Shown one piece after another: positions 44,972 to 53,327 of a stretch of 64,000 nucleotides of DNA. This DNA is from Glaciecola blandensis (GTDB taxonomy: Bacteria; Pseudomonadota; Gammaproteobacteria; Enterobacterales; Alteromonadaceae), in NCBI RefSeq assembly GCF_031846165.1, contig NZ_JAVRIE010000004.1, forward strand, positions 371,873 through 435,872, in the 5' to 3' direction. Positions within the stretch are counted from its first letter, which is position 1. Each line of letters starts with the position of its first letter. The notes under the pieces are model-generated. The model was not told the DNA's origin. It was given only the letters and a program-made list of their open reading frames with translations, and made no database searches. The position numbers and the translations under genes are program-made.

Positions 44972-45946
44972 ATGGCGACAATGCACTTTTTCTTACCACT
45001 GCTGCCTGATGAACATTACTATTCGCGCATTGCACGTATGGCGGTACTGACACCCACTAAATCGATAACAGATTTTTACCACGCGTGGCTGGGTGTGAAT
45101 CGGGTGTTGAGTCCTTTAAAAGATTATGAGGCTATTCGTCATGATGTGGCAACGACTACCCATGCGAATACCAAAACGACTGCCCGTGAGGACGTGCTTT
45201 ACCGGCACACGAGTGCGGGGTTCTATCGCCATTTTCTAAATGTTGAGCAGCAAAGAGCGTTGCTCGATGTTGCATCAAAAGACAAACGTAAGGCGTTTTT
45301 TATACCGTGGTTAACGAAAGTGCGACATGCACACTGCTGGCAAAGCTGCCCGCAATGCATAGAGGACGATATCACCAAGTTTGGCACGAGCTATTGGCAT
45401 GTGGCGCATCAGTTACCCACGGCGACCACGTGTCATAAACATAGATCGCAAACACTGATGACCAGATGCAATCACTGCGGTTGGCAGCAGACTGATTTGC
45501 GAGAAACGCCGCTGCCTGATATCTCATGCCCTGAATGTGAACACGACATGTCAGAGAACTTACCCGTCGCTAATGCGGCGAACGCGGCTATTCAAAAAAT
45601 AGGGTTAGCGCTTCATTTAAGCAGTGATACAAGCCAACGGCCATCACATAAGCCTCAAATACATCGCTTAGTGGAGTATGCCTTTGGCGATACGATAAGA
45701 GACCGACAGCAAGCCTATTGGGAAACAAAAGCACAGATAGAGCATGCGTTCTGGGATTGGGTTTGGGAAAACCGCATTGATAGCTATTTTGACGTCAACG
45801 CAGACGAAGAGCTGCAAAATATTCTTTGCCTAGAACCGATAATGAATACTCCCACTAAGGTAACACCACTGGCCCACATCATTTGGCTAGCGTTTTTTCA
45901 TCACATAGGTCAATTCGACCATGCTCGGCTTTCATCCGCCTCTTGA
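44972..45946 (+). CDS. tniQ: TniQ family target-selection protein (short form)
   Basis: TniQ/TnsD-type protein of 324 residues. It begins with the family-typical HFFLPLLPDEHYYSRIARMAVLT. Two zinc-binding clusters follow: CPQCIEDD...YWHVAHQLPTATTCHKH, then CNHCGW and CPECEHD. TniQ proteins recognise the target, directly or via a partner, and load TnsC. Its small size means it lacks the long C-terminal DNA-binding region of the next gene. It overlaps the next tniQ-type gene by 26 bp. Confidence 0.9.
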   Translation: MATMHFFLPLLPDEHYYSRIARMAVLTPTKSITDFYHAWLGVNRVLSPLKDYEAIRHDVATTTHANTKTTAREDVLYRHTSAGFYRHFLNVEQQRALLDVASKDKRKAFFIPWLTKVRHAHCWQSCPQCIEDDITKFGTSYWHVAHQLPTATTCHKHRSQTLMTRCNHCGWQQTDLRETPLPDISCPECEHDMSENLPVANAANAAIQKIGLALHLSSDTSQRPSHKPQIHRLVEYAFGDTIRDRQQAYWETKAQIEHAFWDWVWENRIDSYFDVNADEELQNILCLEPIMNTPTKVTPLAHIIWLAFFHHIGQFDHARLSSAS

Positions 45947-47339
45947 AGATGACGAAATACCCTACAGTTGGTTAGTCACGTACTGCCAACTGTCGGGACT
46001 GCCCTCTGCACGAGTGCTTTTAGAGCAGCTTCATATTGCCCATTATCAATTAGCCTCACAATTCCCAGGCTTTGTTCCTTTCATCTGTGCACACGCACAC
46101 GTATCGGCACATGAGGTCATACATGAGCACACGATATTACCGGTGTTTCGGCCTTTCCTGCATTCCAAAACCTATTCCAGCGTATTAGCGAATCTTGCAA
46201 CAGGATGTGCCAGCAATTTACATTCTCGAATGTCGCTGGTAGCCAATAGGGTAAACAGTGGCACAGTATTAAGAGCTTGCCCAGCGTGTGTTGAAAGCGA
46301 CGCTAAAACGGTCGGGCGAGCGTGGTGGCATGTTCAACATCAACTGCCCGGGTGCTCGGTTTGCCTAAAGCACAGCGAGCCGCTATTTGAGGTGCCCGTG
46401 CAGCGCAGAGCGTTAATTCTGCCGAGCCACATAGACATTCAACACAATGTTGAGTTACAGAGCGTGGATGTTCAACTTACAAGCTTAGTGCATGATGTAT
46501 GGCGTAGCAGCACCGCTTTACTCGCTTATCAACACATAACGAGTCGCTACCGTCATCGGTTGGTAGAGACGGGGTTTGCGTCACACATCGGTGCTATTCG
46601 CCAAGATAAACTGCGCCACGCATTACGTGCATATTGGGCAACGAGCGCTTCGCCTACGGTACAACAATTATTGCTAGATAACTGTTATCCAGAAAGCCTA
46701 TTTAGGGCCAAGCGCGCCCAGTTTCACCCGTTAAAACATTTATTGCTCATTGGCATGTTATGGCATTCATGGCGGGAGTTCTGTGAATACAAGCCTTGTG
46801 AATGTGTTACCCCCGACCGTGTAAGTGATAACGTGTTGAATGAAGGCGAAACAGATGCAGACATTGTATGTTTGCTTCAACAAGGAAAGTCACTAAGAGC
46901 CGTATCTAAGCAATGTAAGCGAAGCGTTATCTACGTCAAAAAGCTCGCCTTACAAAACAATATCTCCGTTAAAACGCGCGCGAAGCGAATATTTGGTGCA
47001 GATATAGCGTTGATTGTTGGGCTGCTAAAAGATGGTGTTAAAACGCAGCAAATCGCGAATGAGGTCGATTATTCTGTGGGGACGATAGAGCAGGTGCTTT
47101 CTCAACATCAAGGCCTTGTGAAGCAACGGCATCAAATGCGTTTTAACGCGCAGTGCCATAAACATCAAAGCTGTATTTTAAAAGCGTTGGCAGAGCACCC
47201 TGAATACCATCGCAGTGACTTTCAGCGAGAATTCAGAGCAAGCTACAGTTGGCTTTTCAAGCATGACAAAGAGTGGCTCTATAGTGTACTGCCTGCTGCT
47301 ATACCGAGATGTAGAAGGCGGAGTGGTGAGTGCAACTGA
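45921..47339 (+). CDS. TnsD-like TniQ family protein (long form)
   Basis: A second TniQ-family protein of 472 residues. The N-terminal TniQ domain (LEDDEIPYSWLVTYCQLSG) contains a zinc cluster in CPACVESDAKTVGRAWWHVQHQLPGCSVCLKH. The C-terminal half has repeated helix-turn-helix units, for example DIVCLLQQGKSLRAVSKQCKRSVIYVKKLAL and IVGLLKDGVKTQQIANEVDYSVGTIEQVL, as in TnsD, which binds a specific chromosomal site. It is the best candidate for recognising the end of gcvP. It is the last gene of the transposition operon. Confidence 0.88.
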   Translation: MLGFHPPLEDDEIPYSWLVTYCQLSGLPSARVLLEQLHIAHYQLASQFPGFVPFICAHAHVSAHEVIHEHTILPVFRPFLHSKTYSSVLANLATGCASNLHSRMSLVANRVNSGTVLRACPACVESDAKTVGRAWWHVQHQLPGCSVCLKHSEPLFEVPVQRRALILPSHIDIQHNVELQSVDVQLTSLVHDVWRSSTALLAYQHITSRYRHRLVETGFASHIGAIRQDKLRHALRAYWATSASPTVQQLLLDNCYPESLFRAKRAQFHPLKHLLLIGMLWHSWREFCEYKPCECVTPDRVSDNVLNEGETDADIVCLLQQGKSLRAVSKQCKRSVIYVKKLALQNNISVKTRAKRIFGADIALIVGLLKDGVKTQQIANEVDYSVGTIEQVLSQHQGLVKQRHQMRFNAQCHKHQSCILKALAEHPEYHRSDFQREFRASYSWLFKHDKEWLYSVLPAAIPRCRRRSGECN

Positions 47340-47619
47340 CGGTAAGGTCTAACATCACGGCGATTTTGCACTCTTAGTCATCTTATGACAACGACATATG
47401 CATTAGTTTTAAAAAAAGAAGAGCATTGTGATAAAGTAATGAAAAAGCTGGAAAATCAACCAGCAACTTACTGAAAACTCAATACAACTCAGCTGCTCCT
47501 TTTGATATTTTCGTGGAATTGTAAACCATTCATCTTCAAAAGAACGCCCTAGCACGAGTCCGTTTAAAGTGTTTAATTATAAGTTTATAATCGTTTAAAT
47601 TAAGTTCAAGGACGAAACT

Positions 47620-48900
47620 ATGAGTAATAACAAGATTGCTGAATTTTCCTTTGATTTACACAGTGCTCTTGGAGAATACGAGACTCCCGAGTTAGATTAC
47701 CTAAAGCAACTAGGAATGGCTGCTACGTTGGCTGTGCACATTCGAGGTTTAGGGGAGATAAATTATGAGGTACTCAAACTAGCTTCCTACCATTACTTCA
47801 AAATACCCTCTCTCGGATTGGATAAGGTAATTGAGATTTTAGATGACCTAGAATTTATTGATGTAATTGGTTCAAAAAGAAAAATTAAGTCAATTATTCC
47901 GAAGATTCCACATTTCCAAAGCATTTATTCCGTTATAGGTGATTACGCTGTAAACGAAGACTTCAATGAAACTGAAGAAGTTATGTTAGCAATCTTGAAT
48001 CAGGTATATGAGAAACCCGAAAATAAACAAAAGCTTATAAATAATATTGGTGCGGACTCGCAGCTAATGGACACCTGTTTAAATTACAGTAAGACGGGCG
48101 GTCTCGTGAGAGTTCATAAAGCTAGAGGACGAGAAATTGTTTTAAGTCCTTACTATTTTGCAGATAATTTAGAGGGTCTCGCCGACCTAACAGCCAAGTC
48201 AGGTTCAGCTAATATAAGAAACGTTTTAAGTAAATTGAAGTCGAACCAAGGCTGGCCGTTATCCCTAGTAATGAACCGCAGCGAAATCGGTGGTCAAAGC
48301 TTGAGTAACGTGGAACTCTCTTTGCTCGAAAATATGGCATCTGAAGGGATTTTAAAGCCCCCTTCTATAAAATTTGGTGGCGGTGGTTCTGAACAATTTG
48401 TGTTTACACCAAACCCTGGTTCTGCTCGTTTGAACGCTGCAAATAGAGAAATCTATGAAAGAGCAATGGCCCTAGTATCATGTGTTAGAAAGGGGCAGTT
48501 AATGCCTGCGCAGTACAGAGTCAAATATCCGGTTGCATTATTAAGAAGCTTTAAAAATAAAGGTTTTATAAATAGTAATTCCGAAGCCAATGTTCAATAT
48601 CAAAACCTCGTGTTTATGAAGGTTGCAACTTTAGAGCACGTGATCGGAGATAGGTACAGGCTAAAACTGATTAATGCAGACGAAAATATTCGAGCCTTAG
48701 ACATTGCTATTAATCTCTTGGCAACGGGCCAAGTTGCTAATCTTGAGGTCAATGATGAGGCCAAACTCTCGTTTTCAAAAGATGAAACTTACATTCAGTC
48801 CATTGTCTCTGCATCTGAGATGAGAAAAAGAAAACAGGTCAAAATCACTGAAGAAGCAAAATACGAAATGGACCAATTACTACTGAATTTAGATGTGTAA
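47620..48900 (+). CDS. Cargo protein of unknown function, possible winged-helix domains
   Basis: A 426-residue protein I do not recognise. Helical segments resembling winged helix-turn-helix units are visible near the N-terminus (LKLASYHYFKIPSLGLDKVIEILDDLEFIDV, about 50-85) and again mid-way (NVELSLLENMASEGIL, about 228-245). The C-terminus is basic then acidic. The next gene starts 2 bp after its stop, so the two form one unit. It sits between the transposition genes and the transposon's far end, a usual cargo position, and defence cargo is common in Tn7-like elements. A regulatory or DNA-binding role for the paired nuclease is a guess. Confidence 0.75.
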   Translation: MSNNKIAEFSFDLHSALGEYETPELDYLKQLGMAATLAVHIRGLGEINYEVLKLASYHYFKIPSLGLDKVIEILDDLEFIDVIGSKRKIKSIIPKIPHFQSIYSVIGDYAVNEDFNETEEVMLAILNQVYEKPENKQKLINNIGADSQLMDTCLNYSKTGGLVRVHKARGREIVLSPYYFADNLEGLADLTAKSGSANIRNVLSKLKSNQGWPLSLVMNRSEIGGQSLSNVELSLLENMASEGILKPPSIKFGGGGSEQFVFTPNPGSARLNAANREIYERAMALVSCVRKGQLMPAQYRVKYPVALLRSFKNKGFINSNSEANVQYQNLVFMKVATLEHVIGDRYRLKLINADENIRALDIAINLLATGQVANLEVNDEAKLSFSKDETYIQSIVSASEMRKRKQVKITEEAKYEMDQLLLNLDV

Positions 48901-48902
48901 AT

Positions 48903-50012
48903 ATGAGTGTATTAGATAAAGATATTCATCAAAAAGCAAAAGCTATCCGTTATTGTATATCAAACGGGATACTACCGTACCTTGAGGTTATAGTTGAAAA
49001 TGTACGGGAAATCAGCGACATCAAAACAGTGATAACAGATCTGGATGTTTTGGGTGTTGAGTTCTCACGCAGAGGAACTATCAAAAGAACTCTATTTGAT
49101 TGTAAAACAGTCAATAAAATGAGTGCTATTAATCGTTCCTTTTGGGCGTCTGGGATTATGAGTTTTACGGGTTGCTCAGAGTCCTATGTAATATTGTCAA
49201 AAAAAGCGTCAGAAGCTCACCGAGTAAGTGCAAAGACTTTAAATGTGCATCTATTTCAAGAACAAGATTTTGATTCTTATGCTGCATCTGCGAACATTAA
49301 TTTCCTTGATAATCATTCTTACTATCACGATATTAATAATTGGATTGCATATTACAAAATATTTGAGAACTCATCTCAAAACATTAAAGACATTGGTGAG
49401 TTCATCAACAATAAATTACCAGTAGAAGAAGATTTTGCTAAAGCCCTGAGAGAATTGGTAGGTGTGATTAGAGCAAACCGAGGAGAGTTAGACCCCTCCA
49501 AAGAAAAGCATATGGCAATCTACTGTAGCTTTATACTTAGTTTTATTTTTGTAATGACCCCAATCTCAGCTCAACTAGCCGATGTACATGAAACGGACTG
49601 CTCCCAAGCAAAGTATGAGAAAATTCTAAGATATTATGTTTGGGGTGGAAGAGAGAGTTATGTTCAAAGACGAAAACTAAAAAATGCAATTCAGGTCGCT
49701 TCAGGAAACAAGGAGGGCGAATTAGAACTGCCAGGGTGGGAAGATTTCGTGCAAGTTTCGAGATCTTTTATTGATGCGCCCTCGGAACTAAGAAGTTCGC
49801 TTTTACCGTGTAGAGGACTTTCACTGAGATATGTGAGTGAGCAGAAGCAGCTTATGGATCAAGACTTAACTAAAAGGTTGACTGCTTCCAATCGAACAAA
49901 ACAATTTTTGATGGCAGCTTCAAGTTATATATACAAAGCTACTGGACTACCAAAGGACTTTCATACTAATTTAATTTCCGAAATTTCTGACTTAGACCAT
50001 GATGAGGATTAG
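48903..50012 (+). CDS. Cargo protein with a putative PD-(D/E)XK nuclease domain
   Basis: A 369-residue protein with an N-terminal segment that fits a restriction-endonuclease fold: ITDLDVLGVEF (D46/D48), then a strand TLFDCKTV with D66-x-K68, and a further helix and strands to about residue 120. The middle holds a hydrophobic stretch (YCSFILSFIFVMTPISA, about 204-220) that could be a membrane or buried helix. The C-terminal half has no domain I recognise. It is translationally coupled to the gene before it. The pair may be a two-gene defence system; I cannot name it. Confidence 0.75.
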   Translation: MSVLDKDIHQKAKAIRYCISNGILPYLEVIVENVREISDIKTVITDLDVLGVEFSRRGTIKRTLFDCKTVNKMSAINRSFWASGIMSFTGCSESYVILSKKASEAHRVSAKTLNVHLFQEQDFDSYAASANINFLDNHSYYHDINNWIAYYKIFENSSQNIKDIGEFINNKLPVEEDFAKALRELVGVIRANRGELDPSKEKHMAIYCSFILSFIFVMTPISAQLADVHETDCSQAKYEKILRYYVWGGRESYVQRRKLKNAIQVASGNKEGELELPGWEDFVQVSRSFIDAPSELRSSLLPCRGLSLRYVSEQKQLMDQDLTKRLTASNRTKQFLMAASSYIYKATGLPKDFHTNLISEISDLDHDED

Positions 50013-50110
50013 GTGAAAATCCACTAAATAACTCAAATATATTCCGATACTACTAAATCATTGAATACAAATTTCGCTCGGTTGGGTCTATAAACTGCTC
50101 ACCTATTATA

Positions 50111-50249
50111 TTCACAAATTTAATTGTAAACACCGATATGTGCATTAAACTCAACTTGCCGTTCATTCACAATTTTGTTTGTAAAAATTAGTTTTGTAAC
50201 TTTTTGATTTTTAGCAGGCGCTATTCACAATTTTAATTGTTGTTCTCCA
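50111..50249. repeat. Transposon end distal to gcvP: terminal repeat and three TnsB sites
   Basis: Inverted copies of the end site at 50,111-50,127, 50,166-50,182 and 50,224-50,240, spaced 55-58 bp. The outermost is identical over 17 bp to the outermost site of the other end. The loose spacing resembles the Tn7 left end. Confidence 0.88.
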
Positions 50250-50254
50250 GTGAT
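50250..50254. other. Target site duplication, distal copy (gtgat)
   Basis: The pentamer gtgat directly follows the terminal CA of the element and matches 32,233-32,237, giving the exact original junction: gcvP stop followed by the sequence from 50,255. Confidence 0.9.
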
Positions 50255-50310
50255 TGACACTTTCGAATTAAGTTTGCTACTTTAATAAGGTTTGGAAGTA
50301 AAAATAGCGA

Positions 50311-50338
50311 AAGGCGAGCCAATAGGCTCGCCTTTTTT
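50311..50338 (+). terminator. Native gcvTHP terminator, displaced by the transposon
   Basis: A 9-bp stem (aggcgagcc / ggctcgcct), loop aata, and six T. Without the element it would lie about 75 bp after the gcvP stop, as expected for the operon terminator. Confidence 0.9.
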
Positions 50339-50496
50339 ATTTATATATGACGCTCAATGAGTACCTTTGAGCGCTTACGTTTAACATCGGTGCTTTATGA
50401 TGGTTTATGGTTTGTTAAAAATGGTCTACAACTATAATTGCTGATCATATCTGGGTCGGCTTTATATAAAAGCGAAGGAAGGGAGTTACCTACCAC

Positions 50497-50933
50497 ATGG
50501 CCATAAATCTTAGAAATGTGATCAAATCTAGACTGTTTTGGGCAGCAATGGTTTTGACGGCAATCATTGTGGTCTTTTGTGTTCCTATTGCATTTGATAT
50601 TCGACAATTAGACGCTAACACGCCTTTTCTCTCACCATTTGAAATTACCAAGATATCAAGAGTTATTATCTTTATTGTTTCTTCTTATTTTGTTGGAGTA
50701 TGTTTTTTTCTGCTTTTTCTCAAAAGAAAAATCAGAATTATTTTATTACTGAATATCTATTATTCTGTTTTTCGATACTACTTATCACTTCTTTTAGTGT
50801 TGGATTGTTTAGAAAACTAATTCTGGGCTCTGGGACGATAGTAAATTTCGAGACGATAGGAGGTGTCACTGCCATAGGATTATGTATTCTAGTCGATACC
50901 TTGAGGAAGAAAAAAAATGGGTTTAAAAAATAG
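50497..50933 (+). pseudogene. Frameshifted small membrane protein gene
   Basis: Two overlapping frames appear to be one gene. The first (from 50,497: MAINLRNVIKSRLFWAAMV...) runs into an unlike tail after a T7 tract at 50,703-50,709. The second frame continues with FFSAFSQKKNQNYFITEYLL... to 50,933. Adding one T restores a protein of about 145 residues with about four membrane helices and a basic C-terminus (DTLRKKKNGFKK). A true mutation, phase-variable tract, transcriptional slippage or sequencing error are all possible. No family recognised. Confidence 0.6.
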
Positions 50934-51047
50934 CGTGTTTTTAATTTGAGTAAAAACAGTGCTATTAAGCATCAGTCAATCTTTCGGAAATTTCACTAGC
51001 AAATGTTTGAAAAGAAACGACAATTGAAAGCTTAAATGAGAATTAGT

Positions 51048-51587
51048 ATGACTAAATCGAAATATTTACAAATAGGCATTTTATTCGCTATCTTAATTTT
51101 CTTTGGGTCGAATTTTTTACGAGTCATGAATATTGAAGAAAAGCAAATTCAAGAGGCAGAAGCATTAGATTCTATAGCAATTATATTTTTGAAAGAGAGA
51201 GTGAAGCTTTTGGAAATTGAACATCAATATCTAGAGAAAGAAATTAGCTCTAATATACATGTCGATCTTTGCACACCAAATTTAGTGTCAGACTTAGAAA
51301 GTGAGAATCCTTCAATATGGTTACAAAAGTGTCTTTTTCTAAGCGATATTGGATTTGAATCAGTGTCTCTGGACAAAGAATTTGGCGAAGTGATTTTTAA
51401 TGCGCTCGATACTATCTACACAAATGAAGATGGTGAAATGGAGGGGTTTTTTATCGTACAGATAGCAAGGAGCAATAGTAAGTTTTTAACGGATTGGCGA
51501 AAGTTTGCTTTAGATTCGCATGTGGATTCGCTAGAAAAAAGTGTAGATGATGAATGGTCAGTGATTGCGACTTGGCAAGGGCATTGA
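51048..51587 (+). CDS. Hypothetical protein with N-terminal membrane anchor
   Basis: A protein of about 179 residues with one N-terminal membrane segment (YLQIGILFAILIFFGSNFL) and a soluble, probably periplasmic, acidic domain containing a helical stretch (LKERVKLLEIEHQYLEKEI) and two Cys. The ATG at 51,048 is preferred over 51,036. No family recognised. The base composition is AT-rich like its neighbours, and the gene lies in a stretch of unrelated small genes just after the transposon. Confidence 0.55.
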   Translation: MTKSKYLQIGILFAILIFFGSNFLRVMNIEEKQIQEAEALDSIAIIFLKERVKLLEIEHQYLEKEISSNIHVDLCTPNLVSDLESENPSIWLQKCLFLSDIGFESVSLDKEFGEVIFNALDTIYTNEDGEMEGFFIVQIARSNSKFLTDWRKFALDSHVDSLEKSVDDEWSVIATWQGH

Positions 51588-51898
51588 TCCTTATTTCCCG
51601 AGGATCTCTAGTGATATCAAGAAGGTTTAGTAATGTTTGAGTTATCTGTGGTGTTCACCTTGTTGAGCAATGGTCGACTAATACCCAACAAACCTGTGTA
51701 ACCTTTTGTTTTCGCCTTCACGCTCAGTGACTAGCAACATGGCTTTGCAATATGAGTTGCAGAATTTTTTCAAGCTTAATTAAAAAAGCGATGGTTCGTG
51801 AAAGGTCAACACTGAAAAGAAAGTCGAATATCATCCGCGGTATATATTTTTAATAGTCATCATCAATAATGTAGAGTTGGCACTCAGGAAAATTATAT
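51588..51898. other. Intergenic region, nothing recognised
   Basis: 311 bp without a convincing gene, terminator or regulatory motif. Confidence 0.5.
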
Positions 51899-52282
51899 AT
51901 GTATAAAATGTTGTTTGCTGGGATGTACTACCATTTTATCAAGGTTGAGGGGGGACAAAAGTTAGTAGTCAGAAGTTACTTTGCCAATGTTGCTGTATAC
52001 GCTATGACCGCGAGTCATGCTTTGTTTATTTTTGGTGCGGCATTACTTTTTTTCTTGGATGATATGAAAGGCATCAGTTGGAGTAGCTTTCTTTTGAGTA
52101 CGATGGCAATAAGCTATTTGGTATTTCATTATTTATATTTGCATAAAGAAAAGTACCAAAATATTGTGAATGCCTATTACAAGTCAGCTTCTAAATACAG
52201 GGCTTGGTCGTTGAGTTACCATATCCTTCTCATTTCTGTGTTTGCTGTAGCGGCTTTAAGTTTGATTTTTAGCGTTGACTAA
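51899..52282 (+). CDS. Hypothetical small membrane protein
   Basis: A 127-residue protein with three likely membrane helices (VYAMTASHALFIFGAALLFFL, SSFLLSTMAISYLVFHYLYL and SYHILLISVFAVAALSLIF). No family recognised. It stands alone between two non-coding gaps. The start at 51,899 lacks a strong Shine-Dalgarno, although GGAAAATT is near. Confidence 0.55.
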   Translation: MYKMLFAGMYYHFIKVEGGQKLVVRSYFANVAVYAMTASHALFIFGAALLFFLDDMKGISWSSFLLSTMAISYLVFHYLYLHKEKYQNIVNAYYKSASKYRAWSLSYHILLISVFAVAALSLIFSVD

Positions 52283-52469
52283 CGGCGCACGGAAACTTTG
52301 TTTGAAATCGCTGTGCATACTCTAGAATGTAGGCCGTTTCTGCATACTGAACGCTTGCTTAATTTAGTAAGTTTTTCCTTGTTTCGTCTAGGTGAAACTT
52401 TTTTATTGTAGATTAGTACCGATCCACGGAGGAGGTTTAGAGTATATTACATTATCTTTTTTGTATAAT

Positions 52470-52628
52470 TTAGACATCTAGACGTCCTAAATCCAACATG
52501 GTAACATGCACTCCGTCATTAAGAGAAAGTCGCCAGACTTCACCAACCTGCTTGCCTTTATTGGCGAGTAAGGTGGTTTCTGCCGCATCAGGTAGAATGA
52601 GCCCGTAAATTTGAGCAACAAATTTAAT
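52470..52628 (-). pseudogene. Possible C-terminal gene fragment
   Basis: The minus strand reads VAQIYGLILPDAAETTLLA then NKGKQVGEVWRLSLNDGVH and ends TMLDLGRLDV-stop, a composition typical of real protein. Upstream it meets a stop after a few codons, so it would be the end of a lost gene. Its last codons coincide with the MetJ-like 16-mer. The family is not recognised. Confidence 0.3.
52472..52487. promoter_or_regulatory. Second candidate MetJ operator
   Basis: The same 16-mer as at 12,331 (AGACATCTAGACGTCC, two met boxes), placed 2 bp after a TATAAT hexamer at 52,464-52,469. That is a typical repressor position, but the only gene downstream is an unknown 129-residue protein about 195 bp away. 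Confidence 0.4.
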
Positions 52629-52681
52629 TTATGGGAATGGTTACTTTCTTCATTGCTAACCATAGATGGAGAAATTAAAAA

Positions 52682-53071
52682 ATGGGTAATGATTTTAACA
52701 ACCTTTACTTTATTAAAGACAAACGCAACGAACAGTTCCAACCTTATCTCTTTGTAGAAACTTATTTTGAGCGCAAACGCGAGATGGTTATCGCTATTGC
52801 ATTCTGTGAGGGTCAACGCCGCATAAAGCTCTATAGCAGAGTTGAGCAGATGAAATTCGAAGTTCGCCAAATAATAATAGGTGAAATATGCGCGGTGCAT
52901 TACAAAGCATCAAAAAAGGAGCTTCCTATTTTTGGTAGCATTCAGTGCTACAAATACTTTTATCAACCAGATAAAGCATGGGTATTTGATGTCGCGGGTA
53001 ATTTCATTGAAACAATATCAGAGGCTGAACCCGACAAAGCAACTGCTTCGGAAGAGTTGGAAATAACATAA
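52682..53071 (+). CDS. Hypothetical protein
   Basis: A 129-residue soluble protein (NNLYFIKDKRNEQFQPYLFVETYFER..., then a region rich in aromatic residues, and an acidic C-terminus). No signal peptide, membrane helix or known domain. An AATTAAAA precedes the ATG with little Shine-Dalgarno. It may be under the met-box promoter about 200 bp upstream, but nothing in the protein suggests methionine metabolism. Confidence 0.55.
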   Translation: MGNDFNNLYFIKDKRNEQFQPYLFVETYFERKREMVIAIAFCEGQRRIKLYSRVEQMKFEVRQIIIGEICAVHYKASKKELPIFGSIQCYKYFYQPDKAWVFDVAGNFIETISEAEPDKATASEELEIT

Positions 53072-53107
53072 ACAAAACTTATTTAATTACGATATTACTC
53101 TATTTTA

Positions 53108-53308
53108 TTGATTTTAACTTTCTTCTTTTACATCGACGCGCGCCTTTACTATGCAATTTCTTTGACCATTCAAGTAGTGTCAGGTAGCGCGTGTTCAGCC
53201 ATGACCGTAAAGGCCATTTATGAAGAGCGATTGGACAATGTTATTATGTGGTTTTCACGGCTTAACTGGCCGTTAAATTCCCATAAACGAAAAGAACCAA
53301 TCCCGTAG
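53108..53308 (+). CDS. Possible small membrane protein
   Basis: A 66-residue frame with a hydrophobic N-terminus (ILTFFFYIDARLYYAISLTIQVV) and a basic end. It starts 36 bp after the previous gene and has no convincing ribosome-binding site. It could be a gene or a chance frame. Confidence 0.3.
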   Translation: MILTFFFYIDARLYYAISLTIQVVSGSACSAMTVKAIYEERLDNVIMWFSRLNWPLNSHKRKEPIP

Positions 53309-53327
53309 CAACTTACTGTGTCTTTGA

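Larger units (their letters stand above)
32238..50249 (+). mobile_element. Tn7-like transposon inserted at the 3' end of gcvP (18,012 bp)
   Basis: A complete element. Both termini read TG...CA, and the outer 26 bp form an imperfect inverted repeat (22 of 26 match), including an identical 17-mer ACAATTAAAATTGTGAA starting 9 bp in from each end. Each end holds three copies of this TnsB-type site and is flanked by the 5-bp duplication gtgat. Inside are tnsA, tnsB, tnsC and two tniQ/tnsD-family genes in one direction. This is the five-gene arrangement of Tn6022/AbaR-type elements rather than tnsABCDE of Tn7. Cargo: a DRT2-like reverse transcriptase, hsdSMR, and a two-gene unknown module. No CRISPR-Cas is present. 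Confidence 0.95.

Noticed and set aside
32247..50240. CRISPR array or CRISPR-guided transposon
   Set aside because: The short repeats at both ends are transposase-binding sites in opposite orientation; there are no spacers and no cas genes.
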